From the NCBI GenBank assembly GCA_021802375.1, contig JAKAAL010000058.1, forward strand, positions 2,923 through 11,617: a stretch of DNA of 8,695 nt, read 5' to 3'. Position numbers and translations under genes: made by a program. This document shows, one piece after another, positions 1 through 5,810 of this stretch; position 1 is the stretch's first letter; every line of letters begins with the position of its first letter. A model generated the notes under the pieces. The model was given only the letters and a program-made list of their open reading frames with translations, was not told the origin of the DNA and searched no databases. Source of the DNA: Bacillota bacterium (lineage in GTDB: Bacteria; Bacillota_E; Sulfobacillia; Sulfobacillales; Sulfobacillaceae).

Positions 1-59
1 TGCTGGGCGGAGGAGACTATGGACCGGAGAATGCATCAATCAAAGGAGCTATTAGATGA
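1..59 (+). CDS. Possible 3' end of an upstream gene (partial)
   Basis: The reading frame that starts at base 3 is open and ends with TGA at 57-59, giving a tail that finishes in ENASIKGAIR. This stop shares ATGA (56-59) with the start of the regulator gene, the usual arrangement of translationally coupled genes. The other two plus frames are also open over this short stretch, ending at 53-55 and 61-63, so the frame choice rests mainly on the ATGA overlap. I do not recognise the peptide and assign no function. Confidence 0.3.
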   Translation, partial: LGGGDYGPENASIKGAIR

Positions 60-1186
60 GTAGAGTGCTTATTGATCCAAATCAGTGGGAAGGAACTGTT
101 CGACATGCTAATGCGCGGGGAAGATATTTACTAGATGATCTGGCAGACAATATAAAAACCTGGCAAGCGCTGCTTAAAACGGGATCGTTGGGACTTTATG
201 ATAAGCATCAAGTACCGTTAGCACAATCTTTTGAGGTCATTGGCGGCGCTACAGCACTTTTGTATCGCATGCCGCTAGAGCGCCATGGCGAAGTGGTGGC
301 CACCCTAATTTCGCCTTATACGCGAGAGCGCATCGCTTCCCTTGGACCCGTAGAACATTTAGTTCTGCAACTCGCGTTGGTGTTAGCGGATTTGACAGAG
401 TGGGCGGAGACCGAGGCCGAGCGTCGAGGGGAAAAGTTACGATTAGTCGAGGAATACGGTATGACGCCAGAGGTTAGAAAGCTTCTTGCCCTCTGTGGCC
501 TCCAAGAAGACATTGTTCAGGTCATGGTCACTTTTGAATTGGGGACAAAAACCCCTTTTCAACATATGGAAATTCTGCGACGCTTTATCATTGCGGAAGT
601 TTGGCGCTACCGTGAGGTATTTCCCTGGATAGCCTACCGTCCGGACGGGGTCATGACCTTATGCCCGAACACCCGAACGGGGGAAATGTTTCCCCAGGTC
701 CAAGCATGGATTCGAGCATGGACTAAGAGTCACCCGGATCTCCCCATTCGAGTGTATATACAGGAAGTTGCGCAATTGGGGGACCTGCCGGCAGCGCTCC
801 ATGTAGCCGAGACCATGATGCAATTTTCCGCACGGTTTGGGATTTTCGGCATGGTAAATCCCGTGGTTGATAAACACTACGTGAAGATCTTAGCGGGGAT
901 CACTCCGGAGGACCTCGCCCAACTGGTCCATACCGTCCTCGGACCGCTGTTACGACCAGAGAATTACATGATTTTATGCACCCTAGAAACCTACTTAGGG
1001 CAAGGCCAGTCTTTGGCCAAGACCGGCAAGGCCCTATATGTCCATCCCAATACCGCTCTCTATCGAATCAGGCAGGCAGAAAAGCTGATCGGCATGGATC
1101 TTAAAAACACCGAACAGCTCACGACAGTATGGATTGCCTTACGGGGCCATAGTCTCCTTTCAATTCGTCACGGCTATGAGACGTGA
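56..1186 (+). CDS. PucR/CdaR-type transcriptional regulator
   Basis: This 376-residue protein is a probable DNA-binding transcription factor. The C-terminal part, about residues 298-364, has the pattern of the PucR C-terminal helix-turn-helix: a leucine-rich LETYL helix (310-314), then VHPNTALYRIRQAEKLIG (329-346), then a DL..TEQL..VWIALR tail. In the family this corresponds to the VHxNTxxYRxxxIexLxG signature. About 300 residues before it show no motif I can name. Residues 60-120 could be a small GAF-like sensing fold and 150-280 the degenerate GGDEF-like part seen in CdaR relatives, but both are inference. The ATG is preceded by AAAGGAG at 42-48 with a 7-base spacer, and it may overlap an upstream stop. 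The inducer and target genes are unknown. Members of this group often control neighbouring catabolic genes, so an operon to the left of the window or the convergent channel/dehydrogenase pair are candidates. Confidence 0.85.
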   Translation: MSRVLIDPNQWEGTVRHANARGRYLLDDLADNIKTWQALLKTGSLGLYDKHQVPLAQSFEVIGGATALLYRMPLERHGEVVATLISPYTRERIASLGPVEHLVLQLALVLADLTEWAETEAERRGEKLRLVEEYGMTPEVRKLLALCGLQEDIVQVMVTFELGTKTPFQHMEILRRFIIAEVWRYREVFPWIAYRPDGVMTLCPNTRTGEMFPQVQAWIRAWTKSHPDLPIRVYIQEVAQLGDLPAALHVAETMMQFSARFGIFGMVNPVVDKHYVKILAGITPEDLAQLVHTVLGPLLRPENYMILCTLETYLGQGQSLAKTGKALYVHPNTALYRIRQAEKLIGMDLKNTEQLTTVWIALRGHSLLSIRHGYET

Positions 1187-1188
1187 CT

Positions 1189-2001
1189 CTATTTGGCCAG
1201 GGGACGATCTGGATCGGCCGTCTCTTTAGTCGTTGCCATAGGGATGCGCGGCCGAATGTCGGCAATCACGGGATAGATTAATGCCGCCGCAACCGCGCCA
1301 ATGATTTGGGCCAAAAGGTAGATGGGAACCTCACGCCATAGGTTGGCTCCGCCAAGAATCCAATCGGCCAGTATGGGGCCTACGGTACGTGCCGGATTAA
1401 TTGCCGCTCCTGAGACATTGCCGAGGAGGATAATCAGACCGGCTATATTGAGCCCGATAATAATCCCGGCCCAACCCGAAGGGGCCTTACGATTGACGGC
1501 AAGTCCGTACACCCCCAAAACTAAACAAAATTGGCCGATCCCTTCGGCAATCCCTGCTCTCCATAGGGGGACGCCGGGAAATGGGCCGGGGGCACCTAGT
1601 CCACCAATTAGCCAAGCGGCTTTCCCGTATACCAAAGCGATGGCGAACGCGCCCAGACTGGCTCCGACAAACTGGGCGACCCAATAACCGACGGCATCGC
1701 GCCACGCAATATGCCCATTGACCAGCAAGGAAAGCGTGACGGCTGGATTAATATGGGCCCCGCTGACATGGCCGAAGACATAGATCATGGTCATGATGGC
1801 AAAGGCAAACGCCAGACCAATGGCTAACCATTCCGCACTGCCTCCTAATGCCCCGATCCCGATGTCACTGACCGTGTAACGGGGAGCCCCGTGGCTTAAG
1901 ATGAGTGTCATCGCAGCGGTGCCGGCGCCGACAAACACCAAAAAAAAGATACCAATTGATTCGGCCAGCATTTTTTGCCCCAAGGTATATTTTTCTACCA
2001 T
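1189..2001 (-). CDS. MIP-family channel, aquaporin-like
   Basis: This is a 270-residue membrane channel of the major intrinsic protein family, which moves water or small neutral solutes passively across the cytoplasmic membrane. Both half-helix signatures are intact: SGAHINPAVT with NPA at residues 85-87, and SGAAINPARTVGP with NPA at 202-204. Arg205 is the selectivity-filter arginine. Hydrophobic stretches near 11-33, 57-77, 101-125, 146-167, 177-195 and 225-247 give the expected six helices, with the second half repeating the first. The residue after NPAR is Thr206, where glycerol facilitators such as GlpF carry Asp (NPARD), so an aquaporin-like rather than classic glycerol channel is more likely. 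Substrate cannot be settled from sequence. A good ribosome site, GGAGG (2008-2012), lies 6 bases before the ATG. The gene follows a formaldehyde-dehydrogenase-like gene on the same strand and ends 2 bp from the convergent regulator gene. Confidence 0.93.
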   Translation of the reverse strand: MVEKYTLGQKMLAESIGIFFLVFVGAGTAAMTLILSHGAPRYTVSDIGIGALGGSAEWLAIGLAFAFAIMTMIYVFGHVSGAHINPAVTLSLLVNGHIAWRDAVGYWVAQFVGASLGAFAIALVYGKAAWLIGGLGAPGPFPGVPLWRAGIAEGIGQFCLVLGVYGLAVNRKAPSGWAGIIIGLNIAGLIILLGNVSGAAINPARTVGPILADWILGGANLWREVPIYLLAQIIGAVAAALIYPVIADIRPRIPMATTKETADPDRPLAK

Positions 2002-2045
2002 CTGAATCCTCCATTCACGGGTTGCTGATGATGTGGTTTTGTGCC

Positions 2046-2074
2046 ATTTGAATTCCGCCGGGTAACCGGGTCAA
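2046..2074 (-). promoter_or_regulatory. Candidate promoter of the MIP channel gene
   Basis: On the minus strand TTGACC (2069-2074, five of six matches to TTGACA) is followed after exactly 17 bases by TCAAAT (2046-2051, four of six to TATAAT). Initiation near 2039 would leave a leader of about 38 bases before the ATG. The -35 box lies in the centre and one arm of the inverted repeat at 2060-2086. The call rests on consensus match only. Confidence 0.35.
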
Positions 2075-2086
2075 ACCCGGTTACCC
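2060..2086. repeat. Perfect 12-bp inverted repeat (operator or terminator)
   Basis: GGGTAACCGGGT (2060-2071) and ACCCGGTTACCC (2075-2086) are exact reverse complements separated by CAA. As RNA this would be a very stable hairpin, 17 bases after the stop of the dehydrogenase gene. On the minus strand it is followed by GGCGGAATTC, with no U-run, which weakens a standard intrinsic terminator. The repeat overlaps the candidate -35 box of the channel gene, so it could instead be a binding site for a dimeric regulator. Which role applies cannot be decided from sequence. Confidence 0.7.
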
Positions 2087-2103
2087 TTTGGAAATCAGAA
2101 GGC

Positions 2104-3237
2104 TTAGCGGTTGGGGTGGATGAGCACCTTGGTGTAGCCCTCAATGCGCTTATCGAACTTCTGGTAGGCCATTGGCGCCTCTTCTAGAGAAATTTCGTGT
2201 GACACCACAAAGCTCGGCCGAGCCTTCCCCGAAACAATTAAGTTACGAAGCTGCCGATTATAGGTCTTAACGTTGCACTGCCCCGTGCCCATTTTCAAAC
2301 CTTTTTCGAAGAATTTGCCGACCGGAAACGAGAGAAATCCCTCTTTGGCATGGGGATCTACACCTCCCGGATCCGATGGCACGTATAGGCCCGGGATACC
2401 GAGACCTCCGGTCGGACGCACAATGCGAACCATAGACACTAAAACCGTGTTGGGGACCTCCCGGCCTCCTTGGGTGGCTTGGTATCCGACCGCATCCACT
2501 GCCCGATCGACCATGGCGCCATGACGTCGTTCCAAGATTTGGTCCACGGCGTCACCTTGGTCAAAATTGATCGGAATGGCACCTATTGATTGTGCTCTTT
2601 CGAGACGCTCTGGTACCCGGTCAACCGAGTATACTTCTGACGCCCCTCGCAGCACAGCACTGTAGGCAGCCATCAGTCCCACTGGGCCGCCCCCGAAAAC
2701 GACAACGGATTCACCCGGTTGGAACCCAGATAAGGTGACGCCATGCCAACCCGTCGGGAATATATCTGCCAATAAAGCGAAGTCGGCCTCATGCTCCTTT
2801 CCCGCGGGAAGACTCAGGGCGTTAAAGTCGGCGTAAGGTACCCGAAGATACTGGGCCTGTCCACCGGGATAGGGGCCCATGGCCACATACCCATAAGCGC
2901 TTCCAGCAAACCCGGGATTAACCTCTGTACAAAAGCCTGTGAAGCCGGCCTCGCAATTTTGACAATGTCCGCAACCGATGTTAAACGGCATGACGACACG
3001 GTCCCCAACCTGAAGCCGGGAGACAGCGGAACCGATCTCCATCACGATTCCCATGTTTTCGTGTCCGAACACAATCCCGGGCTCTGCCGCGGTGCGTCCT
3101 TCGTACATGTGTAAATCTGACCCACAAATGCACGATGTGGTGATTTTGACGATAACGTCCTCGGGATGCAAAATCCGAGGTTCGGGCACTTCATCGACCG
3201 CCACCTCAAACGGGCCTTGATATACCACTGCTTTCAT
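2104..3237 (-). CDS. Zinc-dependent dehydrogenase, glutathione-independent formaldehyde dehydrogenase type
   Basis: This 377-residue cytosolic medium-chain dehydrogenase probably oxidises formaldehyde or related small aldehydes and alcohols with NAD+. Catalytic zinc ligands fit Cys38 (CICGSDLHMYEGRT), His59-Glu60 (FGHENMG) and Asp158. Structural zinc is held by Cys89, 92, 95 and 103 (GCGHCQNCEAGFTGFC). The Rossmann fold has VVVFGGGPVGLMA (178-190), and Asp206 at the end of the second strand favours NAD+. The stretch GIPGLYVPSDPGGVD (280-294) and the CGSD.HM..GRT context resemble the Pseudomonas putida glutathione-independent enzyme rather than ordinary alcohol dehydrogenases. That enzyme is a little longer, near 400 residues. 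I start at the ATG at 3237 because AAAGGAGG (3245-3252) lies 7 bases upstream and the protein then begins MKAVVYQGP, as relatives do. The frame is open to an ATG at 3423, but the 62 extra residues are low-complexity and lack family resemblance. Substrate is inferred. Confidence 0.9.
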   Translation of the reverse strand: MKAVVYQGPFEVAVDEVPEPRILHPEDVIVKITTSCICGSDLHMYEGRTAAEPGIVFGHENMGIVMEIGSAVSRLQVGDRVVMPFNIGCGHCQNCEAGFTGFCTEVNPGFAGSAYGYVAMGPYPGGQAQYLRVPYADFNALSLPAGKEHEADFALLADIFPTGWHGVTLSGFQPGESVVVFGGGPVGLMAAYSAVLRGASEVYSVDRVPERLERAQSIGAIPINFDQGDAVDQILERRHGAMVDRAVDAVGYQATQGGREVPNTVLVSMVRIVRPTGGLGIPGLYVPSDPGGVDPHAKEGFLSFPVGKFFEKGLKMGTGQCNVKTYNRQLRNLIVSGKARPSFVVSHEISLEEAPMAYQKFDKRIEGYTKVLIHPNR

Positions 3238-3423
3238 CGTGTTACCTCCTTTAGAGCGCTTTATGGTACTAGGGACCCAACAGCGCCGAGGTTCCCCGGG
3301 GTGGCCGGTTTTTTCGGCGTCTTTTGGTACCAGAGAATTAGGACCGGTTATGATAAAATCCTTTTGGCTCCATGATTTTTGTGGAGAGACACAAGGATAG
3401 GGGACGGATTTAGGGTGCTTCAC

Positions 3424-3452
3424 AATATATAGGTTGGGTGAGGGAGCACCAA
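3424..3452 (-). promoter_or_regulatory. Candidate promoter of the dehydrogenase gene
   Basis: On the minus strand TTGGTG (3447-3452) is followed after 17 bases by TATATT (3424-3429, five of six to TATAAT). A start near 3417 would give a leader of about 180 bases and would exclude translation from the ATG at 3423, in agreement with the chosen start at 3237. The -35 box is weak, with three of six matches. Confidence 0.35.
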
Positions 3453-3573
3453 GCCGAAGAGGATTGCGACCAGGAATTCGGTCAATGTTCGACGCCCCAA
3501 TGCTTCATGAATACATTGTCGCGTTCGGCTCCAGCGTGTCGATCGAATGGCTTTGGGACATGCTAAGGTGCCC

Positions 3574-3602
3574 TAGACAATGCGGAACGAATGTGGTCTA
3601 TT
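3574..3602 (+). promoter_or_regulatory. Candidate extended -10 promoter of the accC operon
   Basis: TAGACA (3574-3579, five of six to TTGACA) is separated by 17 bases from TCTATT (3597-3602, four of six to TATAAT). A TG at 3594-3595, one base before the -10 box, makes an extended -10 element. Initiation near 3609 would give a short leader of about 20 bases that still contains the accC ribosome site GGAGGT (3618-3623). This is the best-placed promoter-like sequence I find for the plus-strand operon. Confidence 0.45.
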
Positions 3603-3628
3603 AATGGAGGACAAACCGGAGGTGTTCC

Positions 3629-4978
3629 ATGTTCAACAAGATTTTAGTGGCCAACCGCGGGGAGATTGCGATCCGCGTGATGCGAGCAGCTAAGGAGTTA
3701 GGCATTAAAACGGTAGCCGTTTACTCTGATGCTGATAAGGCGTCTCCTCATGTTCAATATGCCGACGAGGCCTTCCCGATTGGGCCGGCACCCGCTCAAC
3801 TCAGTTACTTACACATTCCGAATATTATCAATGCCGCGATCCAGACCGGAGCCGAAGCCATCCACCCGGGTTATGGATTCTTGTCGGAAAACCACCATTT
3901 CGCGGCGATATGTGAGACGTGGGGCATTGTGTTTATTGGCCCCCCAGCTCAAGCCATTGAACATATGGGGATTAAGGCCGAGGCCCGACAGATGATGGCT
4001 CAAGCCGGCGTTCCCGTGATTCCCGGCACCGAGGGCACCATTAGTGACCTCGAAGAAGCTCGGGCTATTGCAGAAACCATCGGGTACCCAATGCTAGTCA
4101 AAGCCTCGTTCGGTGGCGGCGGCCGAGGGATTCGGATCGTCGAAAATGCGGATGAACTAGGTGACGCCATCGAACGTGCCAGCCGAGAAGCCAAATCTGC
4201 CTTTGGGCAGGGCGACGTTTATTTGGAAAAATATCTTAAAAGGCCCCGCCACATTGAAATCCAGGTGTTAGCCGATCAGTTGGGACACACCATTGCCCTC
4301 GGCGAGCGAGAATCGTCGCTGCAACGCCGCCGCCAAAAGGTATTAGAGGAAGCGCCTTCGGTTGCGGTGACACCTGAACTACGGCAGAAAATGAGTGAAG
4401 CCGCGATTAAGGCGGCCGAGGCCGTGGGATACACCAGCGCGGGTACCTTAGAGTTTTTGCTCGATGAGGATGGAAAGAACTTTTACTTCATGGAGATGAA
4501 TACCCGGGTTCAGGTGGAACATGCTTGCACCGAAATGGTCACGGGGATAGATATCGTCAAGGAACAAATCCGTGTCGCGGCCGGGCTGCCGCTTTCGATT
4601 ACTCAGGATCAGGTGGCTATGAACGGCTGGAGTATTGAGTGTCGCATTAATGCCGAAGATCCCTCTAAACAATTTCGGCCTAGTCCGGGCACAGTGACCC
4701 TGTGGCAAGAGCCAGGGGGACCCGGGGTTCGTGTGGACGCCGGCGCGAGCACCGGATATGAAGTGCAGTCGTTTTATGATTCCTTATTGGCTAAAGTGGT
4801 GTGTTGGGGCCGGACCCGTGAAGAGGCCATGGAACGTATGCGTCGTGCCTTAGATGAATTTAAGATTGAAGGGGTCAAAACTACCCTAGAATTGCATCGG
4901 AACCTATTGACGGACCCCGATTTCCAAAAGGGTGCGATTCACACCAACTTTCTGGCGGAACGCATGGAAGGCGCCTAA
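3629..4978 (+). CDS. accC: Biotin carboxylase subunit of acetyl-CoA carboxylase
   Basis: This 449-residue protein carboxylates biotin on its carrier protein using ATP and bicarbonate, the first step of malonyl-CoA and fatty-acid synthesis in the cytosol. The N-terminal domain opens with KILVANRGEIAIRV. The ATP-grasp part has Lys116, Lys158, the glycine loop GGGGRG (162-167), EKYL (200-203), His208, the catalytic Gln236-Lys237, Glu275, and EMNTRVQVEH (289-298). Arg339 lies in CRINAEDP. Length matches stand-alone bacterial AccC, and there is no biotinyl or carboxyltransferase domain. Unusual points are GIK (114-116) instead of GDK, Arg235 where E. coli has His236, and EHACTE instead of the usual EHPVTE. 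The GGAGGT site is 5 bases before the ATG. AccB normally precedes accC but is absent here, so the carrier must be encoded elsewhere. A stand-alone subunit of another acyl-CoA carboxylase is a less likely alternative. Confidence 0.93.
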   Translation: MFNKILVANRGEIAIRVMRAAKELGIKTVAVYSDADKASPHVQYADEAFPIGPAPAQLSYLHIPNIINAAIQTGAEAIHPGYGFLSENHHFAAICETWGIVFIGPPAQAIEHMGIKAEARQMMAQAGVPVIPGTEGTISDLEEARAIAETIGYPMLVKASFGGGGRGIRIVENADELGDAIERASREAKSAFGQGDVYLEKYLKRPRHIEIQVLADQLGHTIALGERESSLQRRRQKVLEEAPSVAVTPELRQKMSEAAIKAAEAVGYTSAGTLEFLLDEDGKNFYFMEMNTRVQVEHACTEMVTGIDIVKEQIRVAAGLPLSITQDQVAMNGWSIECRINAEDPSKQFRPSPGTVTLWQEPGGPGVRVDAGASTGYEVQSFYDSLLAKVVCWGRTREEAMERMRRALDEFKIEGVKTTLELHRNLLTDPDFQKGAIHTNFLAERMEGA

Positions 4979-4991
4979 GAGGGAGGGGAAT

Positions 4992-5366
4992 ATGGGAGAC
5001 TCTGATGCCAGCGTGGTGCCATCAATCCAGATCGCAAACGACGTCATCGCCTCTATTGCGGGCTTGGCGGCCGCCGAGGTTAGTGGTGTTGCCAGCATGG
5101 CTGGCGGGCTAACCGGTGGTATTTCCGAAATGCTAGGCAAGCGGGGGCCCGCTAAAGGGGTTAAGCTGGAGGTCGAGGGCAACCAAGTAGGACTCGATTT
5201 GTATGTGGTGATCCGTTATGGTTGCAAGATCCCGGAAGTAGCGGGTCAACTTCAAGAGCGGGTAAAAGTGCAGATCGAAAATATGACGGGCTTGACCGTA
5301 TCGCATGTGAATATTCACGTACAAGGAGTGTCTTTTGAACCCGAGCCAACGTCCAGCGAATCTTAA
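4992..5366 (+). CDS. yqhY: Asp23/Gls24 family protein, YqhY type
   Basis: This 124-residue small acidic protein belongs to the Asp23/Gls24 (DUF322) family. It shows the usual order: IQIANDVIASIAGLAAAEVS (12-31), the MAGGLTGGISEMLGKR segment (36-51), a beta-rich VKLEVEGNQVGLDLYVVIRYG (58-78), the PEVAGQLQERVKVQIENMTGL helix region (81-101) and the closing VNIHVQGVSFE (106-116). There is no signal peptide or membrane segment. In Bacillus subtilis YqhY lies in the accBC-yqhY-nusB region, and its loss is reported to select for mutations lowering acetyl-CoA carboxylase activity, so a role in keeping that enzyme in balance is likely. The ATG at 4992 is chosen over an in-frame ATG at 4932 because the latter lies inside accC and adds residues foreign to the family, while GGAGG (4982-4986) sits 5 bases before 4992. 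The gap from accC is 13 bases. Confidence 0.92.
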   Translation: MGDSDASVVPSIQIANDVIASIAGLAAAEVSGVASMAGGLTGGISEMLGKRGPAKGVKLEVEGNQVGLDLYVVIRYGCKIPEVAGQLQERVKVQIENMTGLTVSHVNIHVQGVSFEPEPTSSES

Positions 5367-5384
5367 AATAGGGGAGGCATTGTC

Positions 5385-5810
5385 ATGGCACGTCATCGCG
5401 GACGGGAAGTCGCCCTACGTGTTTTGTTTGAGCATGATCTGGCTCACGCCGAACCGCAAGGCCTTTTAGATCACGCCTTGGTCGATGAAACGGCAATGAA
5501 CCAAGAGTTCGCACGGGCTCTGGTCGAGGGTGTTGTCGAACACTCTGAGGAATTAGATGATCGGATTGGGAAGGCAGCTATTGATTGGAAGCTCAGCCGG
5601 ATGCCGACGATTGATCGCAATATTTTACGGTTGGCAACCTACGAAATGCTTTACGCGAGGGACGTGCCGATTTCCGTCATCATAAGTGAAGCCTTAGAAC
5701 TTGCCCAGGATTATAGTACGATAGACGCGAAAAAGTTTGTCAATGGGGTACTGTCGACCTTGGCACATGAAATGCGCCCGGAGGGTGATCAGGATCGGCA
5801 CACGACGTAA
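5385..5810 (+). CDS. nusB: Transcription antitermination factor NusB
   Basis: NusB (141 residues) is an all-helical RNA-binding factor that with NusE (ribosomal protein S10) recognises boxA in rRNA leaders and supports processive antitermination. Family features are RHRGREVALRVLFEHD near the N-terminus (3-18, the basic first helix), IDRNILRLATYEMLY (76-90), and SEALELAQDYSTIDAKKFVNG (101-121) with the nearly invariant KKFVNGVL. Length is normal. The ribosome site GGGGAGG (5371-5377) is 7 bases before the ATG. It starts 18 bases after the Asp23-family gene, and its last codons probably overlap the start of the TsaD-like gene. Position between yqhY and folD is the standard Bacillota order. Confidence 0.95.
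   Translation: MARHRGREVALRVLFEHDLAHAEPQGLLDHALVDETAMNQEFARALVEGVVEHSEELDDRIGKAAIDWKLSRMPTIDRNILRLATYEMLYARDVPISVIISEALELAQDYSTIDAKKFVNGVLSTLAHEMRPEGDQDRHTT

Larger units (their letters stand above)
3238..3628. other. 391-bp divergent intergenic region
   Basis: This is the only long stretch without a convincing gene. It must hold the promoters for the dehydrogenase (minus) and the accC operon (plus), and candidates for both are listed separately. The half nearest the dehydrogenase could form a structured leader: on the minus strand GGTAC (3326-3330) can pair with GTACC (3264-3268), and inside it CGCCGA (3314-3319) with TCGGCG (3283-3288). Bases 3264-3274 and 3325-3335 are related on the plus strand (GGTACTAGGGA and GGTACCAGAGA type). 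A 39-codon plus-strand frame at 3485-3604 ends just before accC and is unsupported. I see no accB, tRNA, insertion-sequence end or known riboswitch consensus. Confidence 0.6.

Noticed and set aside
1322..1687. 121-codon plus-strand open frame opposite the channel gene
   Set aside because: It is rich in Pro and Ala with no motif, and the opposite strand carries both NPA signatures and membrane segments.
3288..3318. Plus-strand terminator (GC-rich block followed by TTTTTT at 3309-3314)
   Set aside because: No plus-strand gene precedes it, and the GC-rich block does not form a good stem with a usable loop next to the T-run.
3321..3335. T-box-like element because of TGGTACC
   Set aside because: The surrounding bases do not match the T-box core (GGTGG before ACCGCG), there is no specifier stem, and the downstream gene is not an amino-acid or tRNA-synthetase gene.
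3238..3423. N-terminal extension of 62 residues on the dehydrogenase (in-frame ATG at 3423)
   Set aside because: The extension has no family resemblance, while the internal ATG at 3237 has a near-perfect ribosome site and begins the protein as relatives do.
4932..4991. Longer start for the Asp23-family protein at ATG 4932
   Set aside because: It lies within the end of accC, adds 20 residues unlike the family, and lacks the well-placed ribosome site present before 4992.
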